Shown: positions 1-6,458 of the stretch, one piece after another
Position numbering within the stretch: position 1 is the stretch's first letter
Layout: the number at the start of each line of letters is the position of its first letter
Assembly: GCA_017555875.1 (NCBI GenBank)
Contig: JAFZFN010000020.1
Coordinates: 1 to 33,340 of the forward strand
Direction: 5' to 3'
DNA: 33,340 nucleotides
Source of the DNA: Bacteroidaceae bacterium
GTDB lineage: Bacteria > Bacteroidota > Bacteroidia > Bacteroidales > Bacteroidaceae
Notes under the pieces: generated by a model
What the model was told of the DNA's origin: nothing
Database searches by the model: none
What the model saw: the letters and a program-made list of their open reading frames with translations, nothing else
Position numbers and translations under genes: made by a program

Positions 1-97
1 ACATCACAAGATCGCTTCTTGTACTACTTGTCTGTATGGAAAATATTTTCAAAGAACTCTTTCTTCAACCATCTCAAGGGGTGTCCCTCTCGATTGC
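1..97 (-). other. Probable rRNA operon leader (5' part, runs off window)
   Basis: Read on the minus strand, this stretch follows a strong Bacteroidetes promoter. It contains a TTCTTTGAAAA segment (complement of about 46-57) and then a GTAGTACAAGAAGCG segment near the edge, which resemble 16S rRNA leaders of Bacteroides/Prevotella as I remember them. The mature 16S 5' end is not in the window, so the operon is inferred. No protein gene is convincing here. Confidence 0.5.
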
Positions 98-102
98 GGA
101 TG

Positions 103-134
103 CAAAGGTAGATACTTTCTGCAAACTGACCAAA
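103..134 (-). promoter_or_regulatory. Strong housekeeping promoter, probably of an rRNA operon
   Basis: On the minus strand TTTG (131-134) is followed after 20 nt by TACCTTTG (103-110). This fits the Bacteroidetes primary-sigma consensus TTTG-N19-TAnnTTTG. Transcription would start near position 97 and run left out of the window. Confidence 0.6.
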
Positions 135-639
135 CATTCCAAGAACTTTTTTTCAAGATTTTTTAACGGATTTTCCCAATGCGCTGATTTTCAAAGGGAG
201 TCATGGGAAGGAAATTTTCGAGAGGATAGGAAAATTGGCATTTACATGTTGCAAAACATGGTTTTTCGAGGATTTTGGGGGATTCGGAGCTACGAGGGAG
301 ATTTTGCATTTGTGCGAAATTATTTCTGCATGGTGGGAAAAATGCTGAAAGGGAGAGGCGGGCTGAACTTTTGCATTCCTGCGATGTTGTATATACCGAG
401 CAACAGCAAAGCTGCAACCTTAATAACTTTTTCTTAATCATTCTATCTACCGGGCTGCTCTTCTTAGTGATAAGGGGAGCAGTTTTCATCTCTCCTGCCA
501 TGGGGACTTACACATTATATATATAAGGAGTGCCAACACATCATAAATAAGTTAAAAGAGGGGGCGATTGCAAACAAAACGTAGGCTTCATGCATTATAC
601 CTAGACAAGTTTTGTTTAACCCTTAAAAAACTAACGATT
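135..639. other. Intergenic region, no supported gene
   Basis: This AT-rich stretch separates the leftward rRNA promoter from the rightward hsp20 gene. Open frames of up to 133 codons exist on both strands, but they overlap each other, lack recognisable domains and have unconvincing composition. The hsp20 promoter must lie in its right part, but no clear TAnnTTTG box was seen close to the start codon. Confidence 0.5.
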
Positions 640-1140
640 ATGACCCCAATGAAAAGAATGTACCGTCAAGACTGGGTACCGAGCATCTTCAGTGATTTTT
701 TTGATACGAACTGGATGGGCCGCACCAAGGCTACAGCCCCAGCCATCAATGTCATCGAAAAGAAAGATGAATACAAAGTGCAGGTCGCTGCTCCTGGCAT
801 GACTAAGGACGATTTCCACATCCACCTCGACGAGGCCGGTGATCTTGTCATCACCATGGAGAAGTGCTGCAACGATAAGGATGGCAAGGAGTGCAAAGAG
901 CAGAAGGGCGAGTGCAAGGATCCCGAATGCAAGGATGCGGAGTGCTGCGACGAGAAGGAGTGCAAGTATATCCGCCGCGAGTTCTCCTATGCCAAGTTTG
1001 AGCAGACGCTCGTGCTCCCCGACGACGTGGACAAGGCCCACATCAAGGCCAAGGTGAAGCATGGTGTGCTCCACATAAAGCTGCCCCGCAAGGTTGCCGA
1101 GGAGAAGCCCCAGATGCAACAGACCATCGCGATCGAATAA
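640..1140 (+). CDS. Hsp20-family small heat-shock protein with Cys-rich insertion
   Basis: An ATP-independent holdase chaperone of the alpha-crystallin/Hsp20 family, cytoplasmic, 166 aa from the ATG at 640; an ATG at 649 is also possible. The reading frame stays open upstream to 568, but that part lacks family features. The N-terminal DWVPSIFSDFF motif is typical of Bacteroidetes Hsp20. The alpha-crystallin domain starts near residue 35 (APAINVIEKKDEYKVQVAAP) and includes YIRREFSYAKFEQTLVLPDD and the GVLHIKLPRK strand; the tail ends in IAIE. The oddity is residues 76-108: the loop that is usually a short charged linker holds eight cysteines (76, 77, 85, 92, 97, 102, 103, 108) among Lys, Glu and Asp. 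The family call is secure; a redox or metal role for the loop is inference. Confidence 0.93.
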   Translation: MTPMKRMYRQDWVPSIFSDFFDTNWMGRTKATAPAINVIEKKDEYKVQVAAPGMTKDDFHIHLDEAGDLVITMEKCCNDKDGKECKEQKGECKDPECKDAECCDEKECKYIRREFSYAKFEQTLVLPDDVDKAHIKAKVKHGVLHIKLPRKVAEEKPQMQQTIAIE

Positions 1141-1176
1141 TCATCTGCTGAAGAGACAGTAAATAACTAACCTCTC

Positions 1177-1263
1177 GTGTCATCCTGAACCCTGCGTGAG
1201 CTCTCGCCATTAGCCTCCACAGCCCTCTAGTGAGTGAACTCTCACGTACGTTCGGGATGACAC
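1177..1263. repeat. Imperfect inverted repeat between hsp20 and lipocalin gene
   Basis: The left arm (about 1177-1206, starting GTGTCATCCTGAAC) pairs imperfectly with the right arm (about 1234-1263, ending GTTCGGGATGACAC on the plus strand). The hairpin sits 36 bp after the hsp20 stop and ends just before the lipocalin start. It could act as a terminator or be a dispersed intergenic repeat; there is no T-run. Confidence 0.6.
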
Positions 1264-1286
1264 ACCTATTCATTTCACTTATCCCC

Positions 1287-1805
1287 ATGAAAGCTACCTT
1301 CCTCTCGCTCGCCCTCTGTGGGCTATGCGCTACTGCCATGTCCCAGAAGGTCGACAACAGCACTATCACCTCATTTGACCTCGACCGTTACCTTGGCCGA
1401 TGGTATGAGATTGCCCGCTATGACCACTCCTTCGAGCGCGGTCTCGTGGGGAGCACTGCCGAGTATTCGCTACGCGATGATGGCAAGATAAAGGTTCTCA
1501 ATAGTGGTCATCTCAACACGCTCGACGGCCCCTACAAGGAGAGCATCGGCAAGGCCAAGGCCCGAAAGAACGGCACACCGGGCCAACTGCAAGTGAGCTT
1601 CTTCGGTCCCTTCTATGGCGACTACGACATCCTCGAGCTGGCCCCCGACTACTCCTACTCGGTGGTGGGCAGCAGCAGCCCCAAGTATCTGTGGATACTG
1701 AGCCGCACCCCACAGATGTCGACAACCACAAAGGACAAGATCCTGCGCAATCTGCGCCAACGTGGCTATGACACGAGCAAGCTCATCTGGGTGGAACAGA
1801 GATAG
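1287..1805 (+). CDS. blc: Bacterial lipocalin, exported (Blc-like)
   Basis: A lipocalin that probably binds lipids or other small hydrophobic ligands in the envelope. It is 172 aa from the ATG at 1287, chosen because it gives a clean signal peptide (MKATFLSLALCGLCATAMSQ); the open frame extends to 1230 but only adds non-signal sequence overlapping a hairpin. The fold signature GRWYEIARYDHSFERG (residues 37-52, invariant G37-x-W39) is the first lipocalin motif. Later segments SFFGPFYGDYDILELAPDYS and YLWILSRTP match the Blc beta-barrel strands. E. coli Blc is a lipoprotein; here no proper lipobox is evident (LCGLC has Cys but poor context), so it may be periplasmic rather than membrane-anchored. 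It lies downstream of hsp20 in the same direction, separated by a hairpin. Confidence 0.9.
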   Translation: MKATFLSLALCGLCATAMSQKVDNSTITSFDLDRYLGRWYEIARYDHSFERGLVGSTAEYSLRDDGKIKVLNSGHLNTLDGPYKESIGKAKARKNGTPGQLQVSFFGPFYGDYDILELAPDYSYSVVGSSSPKYLWILSRTPQMSTTTKDKILRNLRQRGYDTSKLIWVEQR

Positions 1806-1874
1806 CCGCTCCCCCCGCGACAGGCAACGCCATCAAGGTGCTCTCGCCCGAGCGGCCCCCACCATGCCGTAGGC

Positions 1875-2018
1875 GAGATCATCTCGATGGTGTCTGACTA
1901 CACGAATAGGGATCTGTGTCTTGTGCAATATGTCAAAGAGCGCCTGCTCCCTTTTTTGCTCGCCCCGCCGAAGTTCACAGGCCGCAAGGATGGAAGCAAG
2001 ACCTTGAGCGTTTCTTGA
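1875..2018 (+). pseudogene. Possible C-terminal coding remnant, unidentified
   Basis: One frame is open and reads as protein-like sequence (EIISMVSDYTNRDLC, then VQYVKERLLPF) up to a TGA at 2016. Just upstream, near 1830, a different frame reads IKVLSPE. This suggests a frameshifted tail of a lost gene. The family was not identified, and it may be chance. Confidence 0.2.
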
Positions 2019-2124
2019 CCTGTGACTCGATGCAAAGTTACAATACTATTTTTTGACATCTGCACTTACTTGATTCTTCGTGCTTCTTCTTTTTGTAAGT
2101 AGCTGATGGAGAGAAAAATAAAAA

Positions 2125-2208
2125 ATCTTCACGAGGTGCACGCGGAGGGTCTACCGATCCGTAGCCGAGGGCTTACCCTCACGGCTCGGTGGGCTCACCG
2201 TCGAAGAT
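2125..2208. other. Possible structured RNA or DNA element (multi-hairpin)
   Basis: An outer stem is possible between ATCTTCACG (from 2125) and CGTCGAAGAT (ending 2208). Inside are AGCCGAGGG-ctta-CCCT..CGGCT (about 2163-2186) and CGGTG-ggct-CACCG (2187-2200), plus a weak CTAC/GTAG hairpin. The layout is cloverleaf-like, but there is no T-loop sequence, so it is not a tRNA. No homologues are known to me. Confidence 0.3.
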
Positions 2209-2280
2209 CGAACAGTCTACTGATTTTAGTGGCCCCATGAATTTTCTCCGGCATTGTCCTTCCTCTTCGTGGGCAAAAGT

Positions 2281-2442
2281 CATCAATCATCAGTAATCAG
2301 ATGTTTTCTTGATGATATAGTGAGGCGCAAAACAATGTAAAGAAAATTTTATATATATAATTATTTAAATAATTATATATATAACTTCTTTTTTCAAGTA
2401 TTTGCATCATCATATATATTTACTGATTACTGATGATTGATG
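2281..2442. repeat. MITE-like inverted-repeat element with central 36-bp palindrome
   Basis: Perfect 20-bp inverted repeats (CATCAATCATCAGTAATCAG at 2281-2300 and its reverse complement at 2423-2442) bound a 162-bp segment. Its core, 2349-2384, is a perfect 36-bp A/T palindrome. There is no ORF inside. Additional partial copies of the arm lie to the right at 2511-2532, 2657-2671 and 2708-2720. Confidence 0.75.
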
Positions 2443-2861
2443 ATTTCCGCGATGAGTGCATCCCAGCATAAGTTGCTGATATCGTTGTGTCAATGATGGT
2501 AAAGGTAAAGTCATCACTCATCAGTAATCAGTTTATTTTCTTTATTATTGTACTGAAAAGGTTGACTCTGATGACCGAAAGTGTAGACTCTTTTCCTGAG
2601 ATAGTTGACACAAATACGATTTTTGTTGACTCCCATCTTGTTTGCCTCCGAGATAGTCATCAGTAATCAGTAGTTCGTTTTTTAAATACTCTTTTGTCCC
2701 CTCCGTAAGCAGTAATCAGTTTGTCGCACCTGCGAAATGCACTCACCGCACCTGCGAAAAAATCACGCCACACCTATGAAAAACTGCGCTTGCAAGCGAA
2801 CAAATAGCAAGAAAATCCCCGCAAGTGTCTTTTTTTACAAAAACATGAAAAAACCTCAACC

Positions 2862-2880
2862 TGTCCCACGATATGGGACA
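2862..2880. promoter_or_regulatory. Short palindrome, possible operator
   Basis: TGTCCCA and TGGGACA form a perfect 7-bp stem around CGATA, 62 bp upstream of the HIRAN fragment start. This could be a regulator site or a small hairpin. The function is unknown. Confidence 0.3.
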
Positions 2881-2942
2881 ACACCTCCATAACTTCGTGC
2901 CAGAAAACAAAAGAACTTATAAACTCATAAACTTAAATCAGT

Positions 2943-3050
2943 ATGGAAACAAAGAAGAAGTATTTCATGGATTGCCACCTTGCAGGACGTATGTATCACG
3001 ACGCTGATGAAGTATGGAACCAGCTCACGAGTTATTATAGGTTATCCTAG
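2943..3050 (+). pseudogene. Truncated HIRAN-domain protein (N-terminal fragment)
   Basis: The ATG at 2943 opens a 35-codon frame. Its YFMDCHLAGRMYHDADEVWN segment (residues 7-26) resembles the first half of small HIRAN-domain proteins of Bacteroidetes, which normally go on to a G-x-x-L-x-L-x-x-E-x-x-N-x-x-D-P-x-A-V half. Here the similarity stops after NQL, and the last codons (YYRLS-stop) are already part of the 10-bp CCTAGG array; the TAG stop itself lies within a CCTAGG. HIRAN domains bind DNA 3' ends in proteins such as HLTF. Either the gene was cut by the array or this is a short ORF kept as array leader. The identification rests on about 20 residues. Confidence 0.5.
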
Positions 3051-3160
3051 GAGATATTAGGTTATCCTAGGAAGTTCTATGAAATCCTAGGAAATTCTGG
3101 GGCGTGTTAGGAGATTCTAGGAGGATCTAAGAAGGCTAGGAAATCATAGGCTTTATAGGA
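3031..3160. repeat. CCTAGG-type 10-bp tandem array, block A (13 units)
   Basis: A TAG or close variant recurs every 10 bp at 3038, 3048, 3058, 3068, (3078), 3088, (3098), 3108, 3118, (3128), then 3137, 3147 and 3156 after a 1-bp phase shift. Typical units are GTTATCCTAG, GAAATCCTAG and GAGATTCTAG. There are no spacers. The centre of the best units is the palindrome CCTAGG. The array ends about 30 bp before the putative promoter of the four-helix gene. Confidence 0.85.
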
Positions 3161-3192
3161 AATGGTGATTTTTAAGATTTCTTGAAAACATC

Positions 3193-3222
3193 ATTGATTT
3201 TGCGTATCTTTTTATAAATTTG
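3193..3222 (+). promoter_or_regulatory. Putative promoter between the two repeat blocks
   Basis: TAAATTTG at 3215-3222 fits TAnnTTTG, with ATTG at 3193-3196 (18-bp spacer) as a weak upstream element. A start near 3229 would place the whole of repeat block B in the 5' untranslated region of the four-helix gene. Confidence 0.45.
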
Positions 3223-3230
3223 CAGAGGAG

Positions 3231-3350
3231 TTTATAGGATTTTCTAGGAGATTCTAGGGATTTCTAGGAAAGCCTAGGTGATCCTAGGAAGTCCTAGGTG
3301 ATTCTAGGAGGTCCCAGGGAATTCCTAGGTAATTCTAGGGAAGACTAAGA
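3231..3350. repeat. CCTAGG-type 10-bp tandem array, block B (12 units)
   Basis: Ten-base units such as TTTCTAGGAG, AGCCTAGGTG, ATCCTAGGAA and GTCCTAGGTG follow without spacers, with one 1-bp slip near 3321. Five units hold the full CCTAGG palindrome or a one-base variant. The block starts at the predicted transcription start and ends 80 bp before the four-helix ORF, so it would be transcribed. Confidence 0.85.
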
Positions 3351-3431
3351 GGCTACAAAAAGCCACAAAGAAACCCAAAAAATCTAAAAACTATAAAAAC
3401 TATAAATAATTAAACAAAAACCATAAATACT

Positions 3432-4118
3432 ATGAACTACGCCTCTAAAGATAAGGTGCTGAAGAAGGGGACTGTATGGAAGGACCTCTACTTCTATCGC
3501 AAGAGCGATGCCATATATCAGCTTACGGTGGAGTTTTGCAAGCGCTTCCTTCCTGCCCATGGTGACCGTACGGTGGATCAGATGGTGCAGGCGGCACGCT
3601 CGGGCAAGCAGAACATCATCGAGGGGAGCGAGGATGGGCAGACGAGCTCGGAGATGGAGATACGCCTTATCAACGTCGCGCGGGGGAGTCTGCAGGAGTT
3701 GCGTGCCGACTATCTTGACTACCTCAACACGCATCACTTGCCGGTGTGGCCCAAGGATAGCGAGCGTCAGAGGAGGATGCGCGACTTCTGCCGTGAGCAG
3801 AATGACTATGAGGCTTATGCTCCGTTGGTGATGAAGATGACCGACGAGGAGTATGCCAACCTGCTGCTCACGCTATGTCACCAGACGGACAAGATGATGT
3901 GTGCTTACCTGCAGGCATTGGAGGAGCGCTTTGTCACTGAGGGTGGCATCAAGGAGCGCATGTATGCAGCCCGCACGGGCTACCGCCAGGCACAAGATGA
4001 GCATATGAGTCAGCTGGAGGCTGAGAATGCGGTCCTGCGAACGGAAAATGCGGTGCTGAAAGCGCGCATAGCGGAGCTGGAGTGGCGCTTGAGAGAAGAA
4101 CCTGGAGGTGCCAGGTAA
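3432..4118 (+). CDS. Four-helix-bundle (S23/IVS-like) protein with C-terminal coiled coil
   Basis: A 228-aa soluble protein without signal peptide. Residues about 17-165 are helical and carry the S23/four-helix signature: AARSGKQNIIEGSEDG (54-69), then RLINVARGSLQELRADYLDYL (78-98). The segment LPVWPKDSERQRRMRDFC (103-120) and the following helices look like the extended 'four helix bundle suffix' variety seen in Bacteroidetes. Residues about 186-222 form a heptad-like coiled coil (QLEAENAVLRTENAVLKARI). Related proteins include those encoded in 23S rRNA intervening sequences and the diversity-element protein Avd, which is basic and nucleic-acid associated; the role of this subfamily is unknown to me. 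The gene lies between 10-bp CCTAGG arrays, and its last codons (PGGAR-stop) overlap a degenerate CCAGG repeat of the same period. Binding of the protein to the repeats is inference. Confidence 0.8.
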   Translation: MNYASKDKVLKKGTVWKDLYFYRKSDAIYQLTVEFCKRFLPAHGDRTVDQMVQAARSGKQNIIEGSEDGQTSSEMEIRLINVARGSLQELRADYLDYLNTHHLPVWPKDSERQRRMRDFCREQNDYEAYAPLVMKMTDEEYANLLLTLCHQTDKMMCAYLQALEERFVTEGGIKERMYAARTGYRQAQDEHMSQLEAENAVLRTENAVLKARIAELEWRLREEPGGAR

Positions 4119-4130
4119 CTCCAGGAGTAT
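4101..4130. repeat. Degenerate 10-bp repeat over the stop codon of the four-helix gene
   Basis: CCTGGAGGTG, CCAGGTAACT and CCAGGAGTAT are three consecutive 10-mers sharing CC-(T)-GG/CCAGG phasing. They resemble the CCTAGG arrays upstream and contain the TAA stop. With three units, chance cannot be excluded. Confidence 0.35.
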
Positions 4131-4221
4131 TATGACAAGGAGAAGAAAGAGTAAGGTCGGTGCCAAGCTGTATGAATGAGTGATTTGACAAGTCCCAATA
4201 AGGTATCGGGGCAAAACAAAT

Positions 4222-4252
4222 TTTGCACATCTGACGAAAAGCCTTACCTTTG
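4222..4252 (+). promoter_or_regulatory. Consensus promoter of the acyltransferase gene
   Basis: TTTG (4222-4225), exactly 19 nt, then TACCTTTG (4245-4252). This is a perfect match to the Bacteroidetes TTTG-N19-TAnnTTTG consensus, 26 bp before the ATG at 4278. Confidence 0.8.
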
Positions 4253-4277
4253 TGGACAATAACTCAAACCACACACG

Positions 4278-5369
4278 ATGACAACAAGCATACAGCAACC
4301 CACCAAGAGGATAGAGTACATCGATGCACTACGAGGACTGACCATGATTCTCGTAGTGTTTTCACACGTCGAACTTAGCTGCATGGGCATCACTACACCG
4401 ACCTACCTGAACGAGGTGCTGATGTCGTTTCGCATGCCGCTCTTCTTCTTCATCAGCGGATACATCGCCTACAAGGAGAGCCTGGCATGGGACTGGAGCA
4501 TGTGGAGGACGATGAGCAGGAAGAAGCTAGTCGTACAGCTGGTGCCAACGCTCATACTCGGGCTACTCTATACCTATGCCTATTATGGTACTGACTGGCA
4601 GACCTTCGTCACCGCAAACGGCAAACTAGGGTACTGGTTTACCATCGTGTTGCTAGAGATGTTCCTCATCCTATACACGGCAAATACCTGCCTCTACACC
4701 CCCGACCGAGAGCGCTACCGCAAGCGTATGACACTGACACTCTTATTGCTTGCAGGCATACTCTTCGTGGCCAAGATGGGTCTCAAGATGATCCCTACGC
4801 TCAACACGTGGGCCAACGTGGGGAGCTGGCACCACTTGTGTAGCTACTTCCAATACTTCGCCTTTGGCTACATCTGCTCCATGCACAAGGAGCGGTTTGC
4901 TCAGCTACTCGAAGCACGATATACGATGGCTATCGTAATAGGCCTCTACGCCTTGATCTTCGGAACGAAGAAATACCTCATCGCAACTCATCTGACAGGG
5001 AGCATAGACCTCTGGAAGGTGGCAGAGACCCTGAGCGAGGCGCTGATAGGATACCTGGGGCTCATCATCGTGTACAACACCTTCAAGACCTACCAAAACG
5101 GCTTCACTCGTGACAAACGAGTGGGAAAAGCGTTGCAGCTCATTGGCACAAGGACACTGGACATCTACCTCCTGCATAGTTTCTTCATGCCTCACCTACC
5201 CCAGCTGAGTGCGTTGTGTAGCGAAGGTAAGAATGCGGTAGTGGAGCTATTCCTTGGCGGTGGCATAGCGCTATCTATCATCGCTCTGTGTCTGTGCGTG
5301 AGCGCTGTCATACGCACAAGCCCTATGCTAGCGAAGCTCTTGTTCGGTGTGAGCAAGAAGAAGGGATAA
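4278..5369 (+). CDS. Membrane acyltransferase, family 3
   Basis: An integral inner-membrane O-acyltransferase (Acyltransferase 3 family), which typically acetylates sugars of polysaccharides or other envelope glycans. It has 363 aa and about ten hydrophobic segments. The N-terminal RIEYIDALRGLTMILVVFSH (residues 11-30) carries the family's diagnostic D-x-x-R-G-x-x and the helix-ending His. SFRMPLFFFISGYIAYK is the second hallmark, with the R-M-P-x-F-F-x-x-S-G-Y pattern. It has its own consensus promoter and converges with the exopolysaccharide operon. Its product may therefore decorate that polymer, but this is inferred from position only; the substrate cannot be told. Confidence 0.88.
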   Translation: MTTSIQQPTKRIEYIDALRGLTMILVVFSHVELSCMGITTPTYLNEVLMSFRMPLFFFISGYIAYKESLAWDWSMWRTMSRKKLVVQLVPTLILGLLYTYAYYGTDWQTFVTANGKLGYWFTIVLLEMFLILYTANTCLYTPDRERYRKRMTLTLLLLAGILFVAKMGLKMIPTLNTWANVGSWHHLCSYFQYFAFGYICSMHKERFAQLLEARYTMAIVIGLYALIFGTKKYLIATHLTGSIDLWKVAETLSEALIGYLGLIIVYNTFKTYQNGFTRDKRVGKALQLIGTRTLDIYLLHSFFMPHLPQLSALCSEGKNAVVELFLGGGIALSIIALCLCVSAVIRTSPMLAKLLFGVSKKKG

Positions 5370-5447
5370 GAGGACTCGGTACTCCGACAAGGAAGGGAGC
5401 CTCAACAAAGATGTCGCGACGGACTCATCAAGGGGAGGGGTTACCCA

Positions 5448-6452
5448 TTAGAAGGGCAATACGGGAGGAGCAAAGCGCGTGCGAGAGCGTAGCGCACTGG
5501 CCTGCATCGTAGCCAGCAGGTCACGATTGGCCTCAAGACGCATCACCCGATCTATCAGTTCCTGCTCGCCTCGCTCAAAGGGGACGATAAACCCTGTCAC
5601 CCCATCATCAACAAACTCGGTGGCATATTTCCATGCGGTGACAATCACAGGAAGCCCAGAGATGTAGGCATCGACTACTGAGCCAGGAAGTCCCTCGGTG
5701 TAGAAATGAGTAGGCAAAAGAAGCACATCATACTGACTCAATGTGGCGTAGATCTCCTCGGGAAGTAGCGCTCCTCGGTATTCGGCAAACCGATAATGCT
5801 GGAGCTGCTCCATGAAATAGGCCTCATCGGCAGGATTGATTTGCCCATAAAAGGTAACGGTGAACTTGGACTCCAAGCCATGAGTGGCTATGTGTTCACA
5901 AAGATGGAAGATCCAATCGAGTCCCTTCATGCGATTGACACGAGCCATGAACACAAGGCGCACCTTCTCAGAAGCCACACGAGAGGGAGCAAAGTCGAAG
6001 AATCGGAAGTTGGGCAATAGAGAGACGTTGCTCCATGCATAGTGTTGCACGAGCTCTTGCTTCATGATAGAGGTTTCTACATAGATGCCCGAGATGCGAG
6101 ATAGCATGAAGCGATGCAAAGGGAGCGAGGCCAAATATTCTCTGAGCCACCCACCGATGACAATATAATGAATGTGGACACGGGACACCGAAGCCAAACA
6201 GAAGAGCACAGGGAAGAGATACTTGAGGTTGCCATGGGCAGGTAGATAGATGAGCTTGTGACATCGCACCACCTTGGCAAGCATCTGGAACACAGAGAGC
6301 TTGCTTCGCTTAAACTCCTCGGTATCGAAAAAGTCAACACTCTCACCGTACTGCTCCTTCACCAAGCGATACACGTCGCGGGTCTTCACCGTCTGTCCAT
6401 CGAGTTTATTCGAGCTATGTCCAAAGTAGCCTAGAACCAAAATCCGCTTCAT
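5448..6452 (-). CDS. Glycosyltransferase family 4
   Basis: A retaining GT-B glycosyltransferase expected to add one sugar to the lipid-linked exopolysaccharide repeat on the cytoplasmic face of the inner membrane. It has 334 aa. The N-terminal domain begins MKRILVLGYFGHSSNKLDGQ; the linker LVFMARVNRMKGLDWIF (about residues 165-181) is the start of the GT4 C-terminal domain. The donor-site loop TEGLPGSVVDAYISGLPVIV shows the family's E-x7-E/D pattern, with Asp as the second acid. The C-terminus is odd: after LLATMQASALR it ends RSRTRFAPPVLPF, a basic, Pro-rich tail unlike the usual final helices. A late frameshift or truncation at the convergent junction is therefore possible. It is the last gene of the operon, 6 bp after the flippase stop. 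Confidence 0.88.
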   Translation of the reverse strand: MKRILVLGYFGHSSNKLDGQTVKTRDVYRLVKEQYGESVDFFDTEEFKRSKLSVFQMLAKVVRCHKLIYLPAHGNLKYLFPVLFCLASVSRVHIHYIVIGGWLREYLASLPLHRFMLSRISGIYVETSIMKQELVQHYAWSNVSLLPNFRFFDFAPSRVASEKVRLVFMARVNRMKGLDWIFHLCEHIATHGLESKFTVTFYGQINPADEAYFMEQLQHYRFAEYRGALLPEEIYATLSQYDVLLLPTHFYTEGLPGSVVDAYISGLPVIVTAWKYATEFVDDGVTGFIVPFERGEQELIDRVMRLEANRDLLATMQASALRSRTRFAPPVLPF

Positions 6453-6458
6453 ACCATC

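Larger units (their letters stand above)
1806..2942. other. 1.1-kb repeat-rich intergenic region
   Basis: No intact gene was found. It holds a possible decayed coding segment (1875-2018), a TAACTTTG box on the minus strand near 2031-2048, a possible multi-hairpin RNA (2125-2208), an inverted-repeat element (2281-2442), three further copies of its CAGTAATCAG core (2511-2532, 2657-2671, 2708-2720), two CGCACCTGCGAAA repeats (2725-2737 and from 2747), the palindrome CGCTTGCAAGCG (2787-2798) and the hairpin TGTCCCA-cgata-TGGGACA (2862-2880). Confidence 0.7.

Noticed and set aside
36-437. 133-codon ORF at the left edge
   Set aside because: It covers the minus-strand rRNA-type promoter, has no recognisable domain and is overlapped by other open frames.
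2125-2208. tRNA gene
   Set aside because: The arms do not follow tRNA geometry and there is no GTTCGA-type T-loop.
3031-3350. CRISPR-like repeats near the four-helix gene
   Set aside because: Units are 10 bp and contiguous without spacers, and there are no cas genes.
2943-4118. Diversity-generating retroelement, because Avd is a four-helix protein
   Set aside because: No reverse transcriptase, no template/variable repeat pair and no target gene nearby. The protein is longer and has a coiled coil.
5370-5447. Hammerhead ribozyme-like GATGAGTCCGTCGCGAC on the minus strand
   Set aside because: The CUGAUGA core is incomplete and the required GAAA after stem II is missing.
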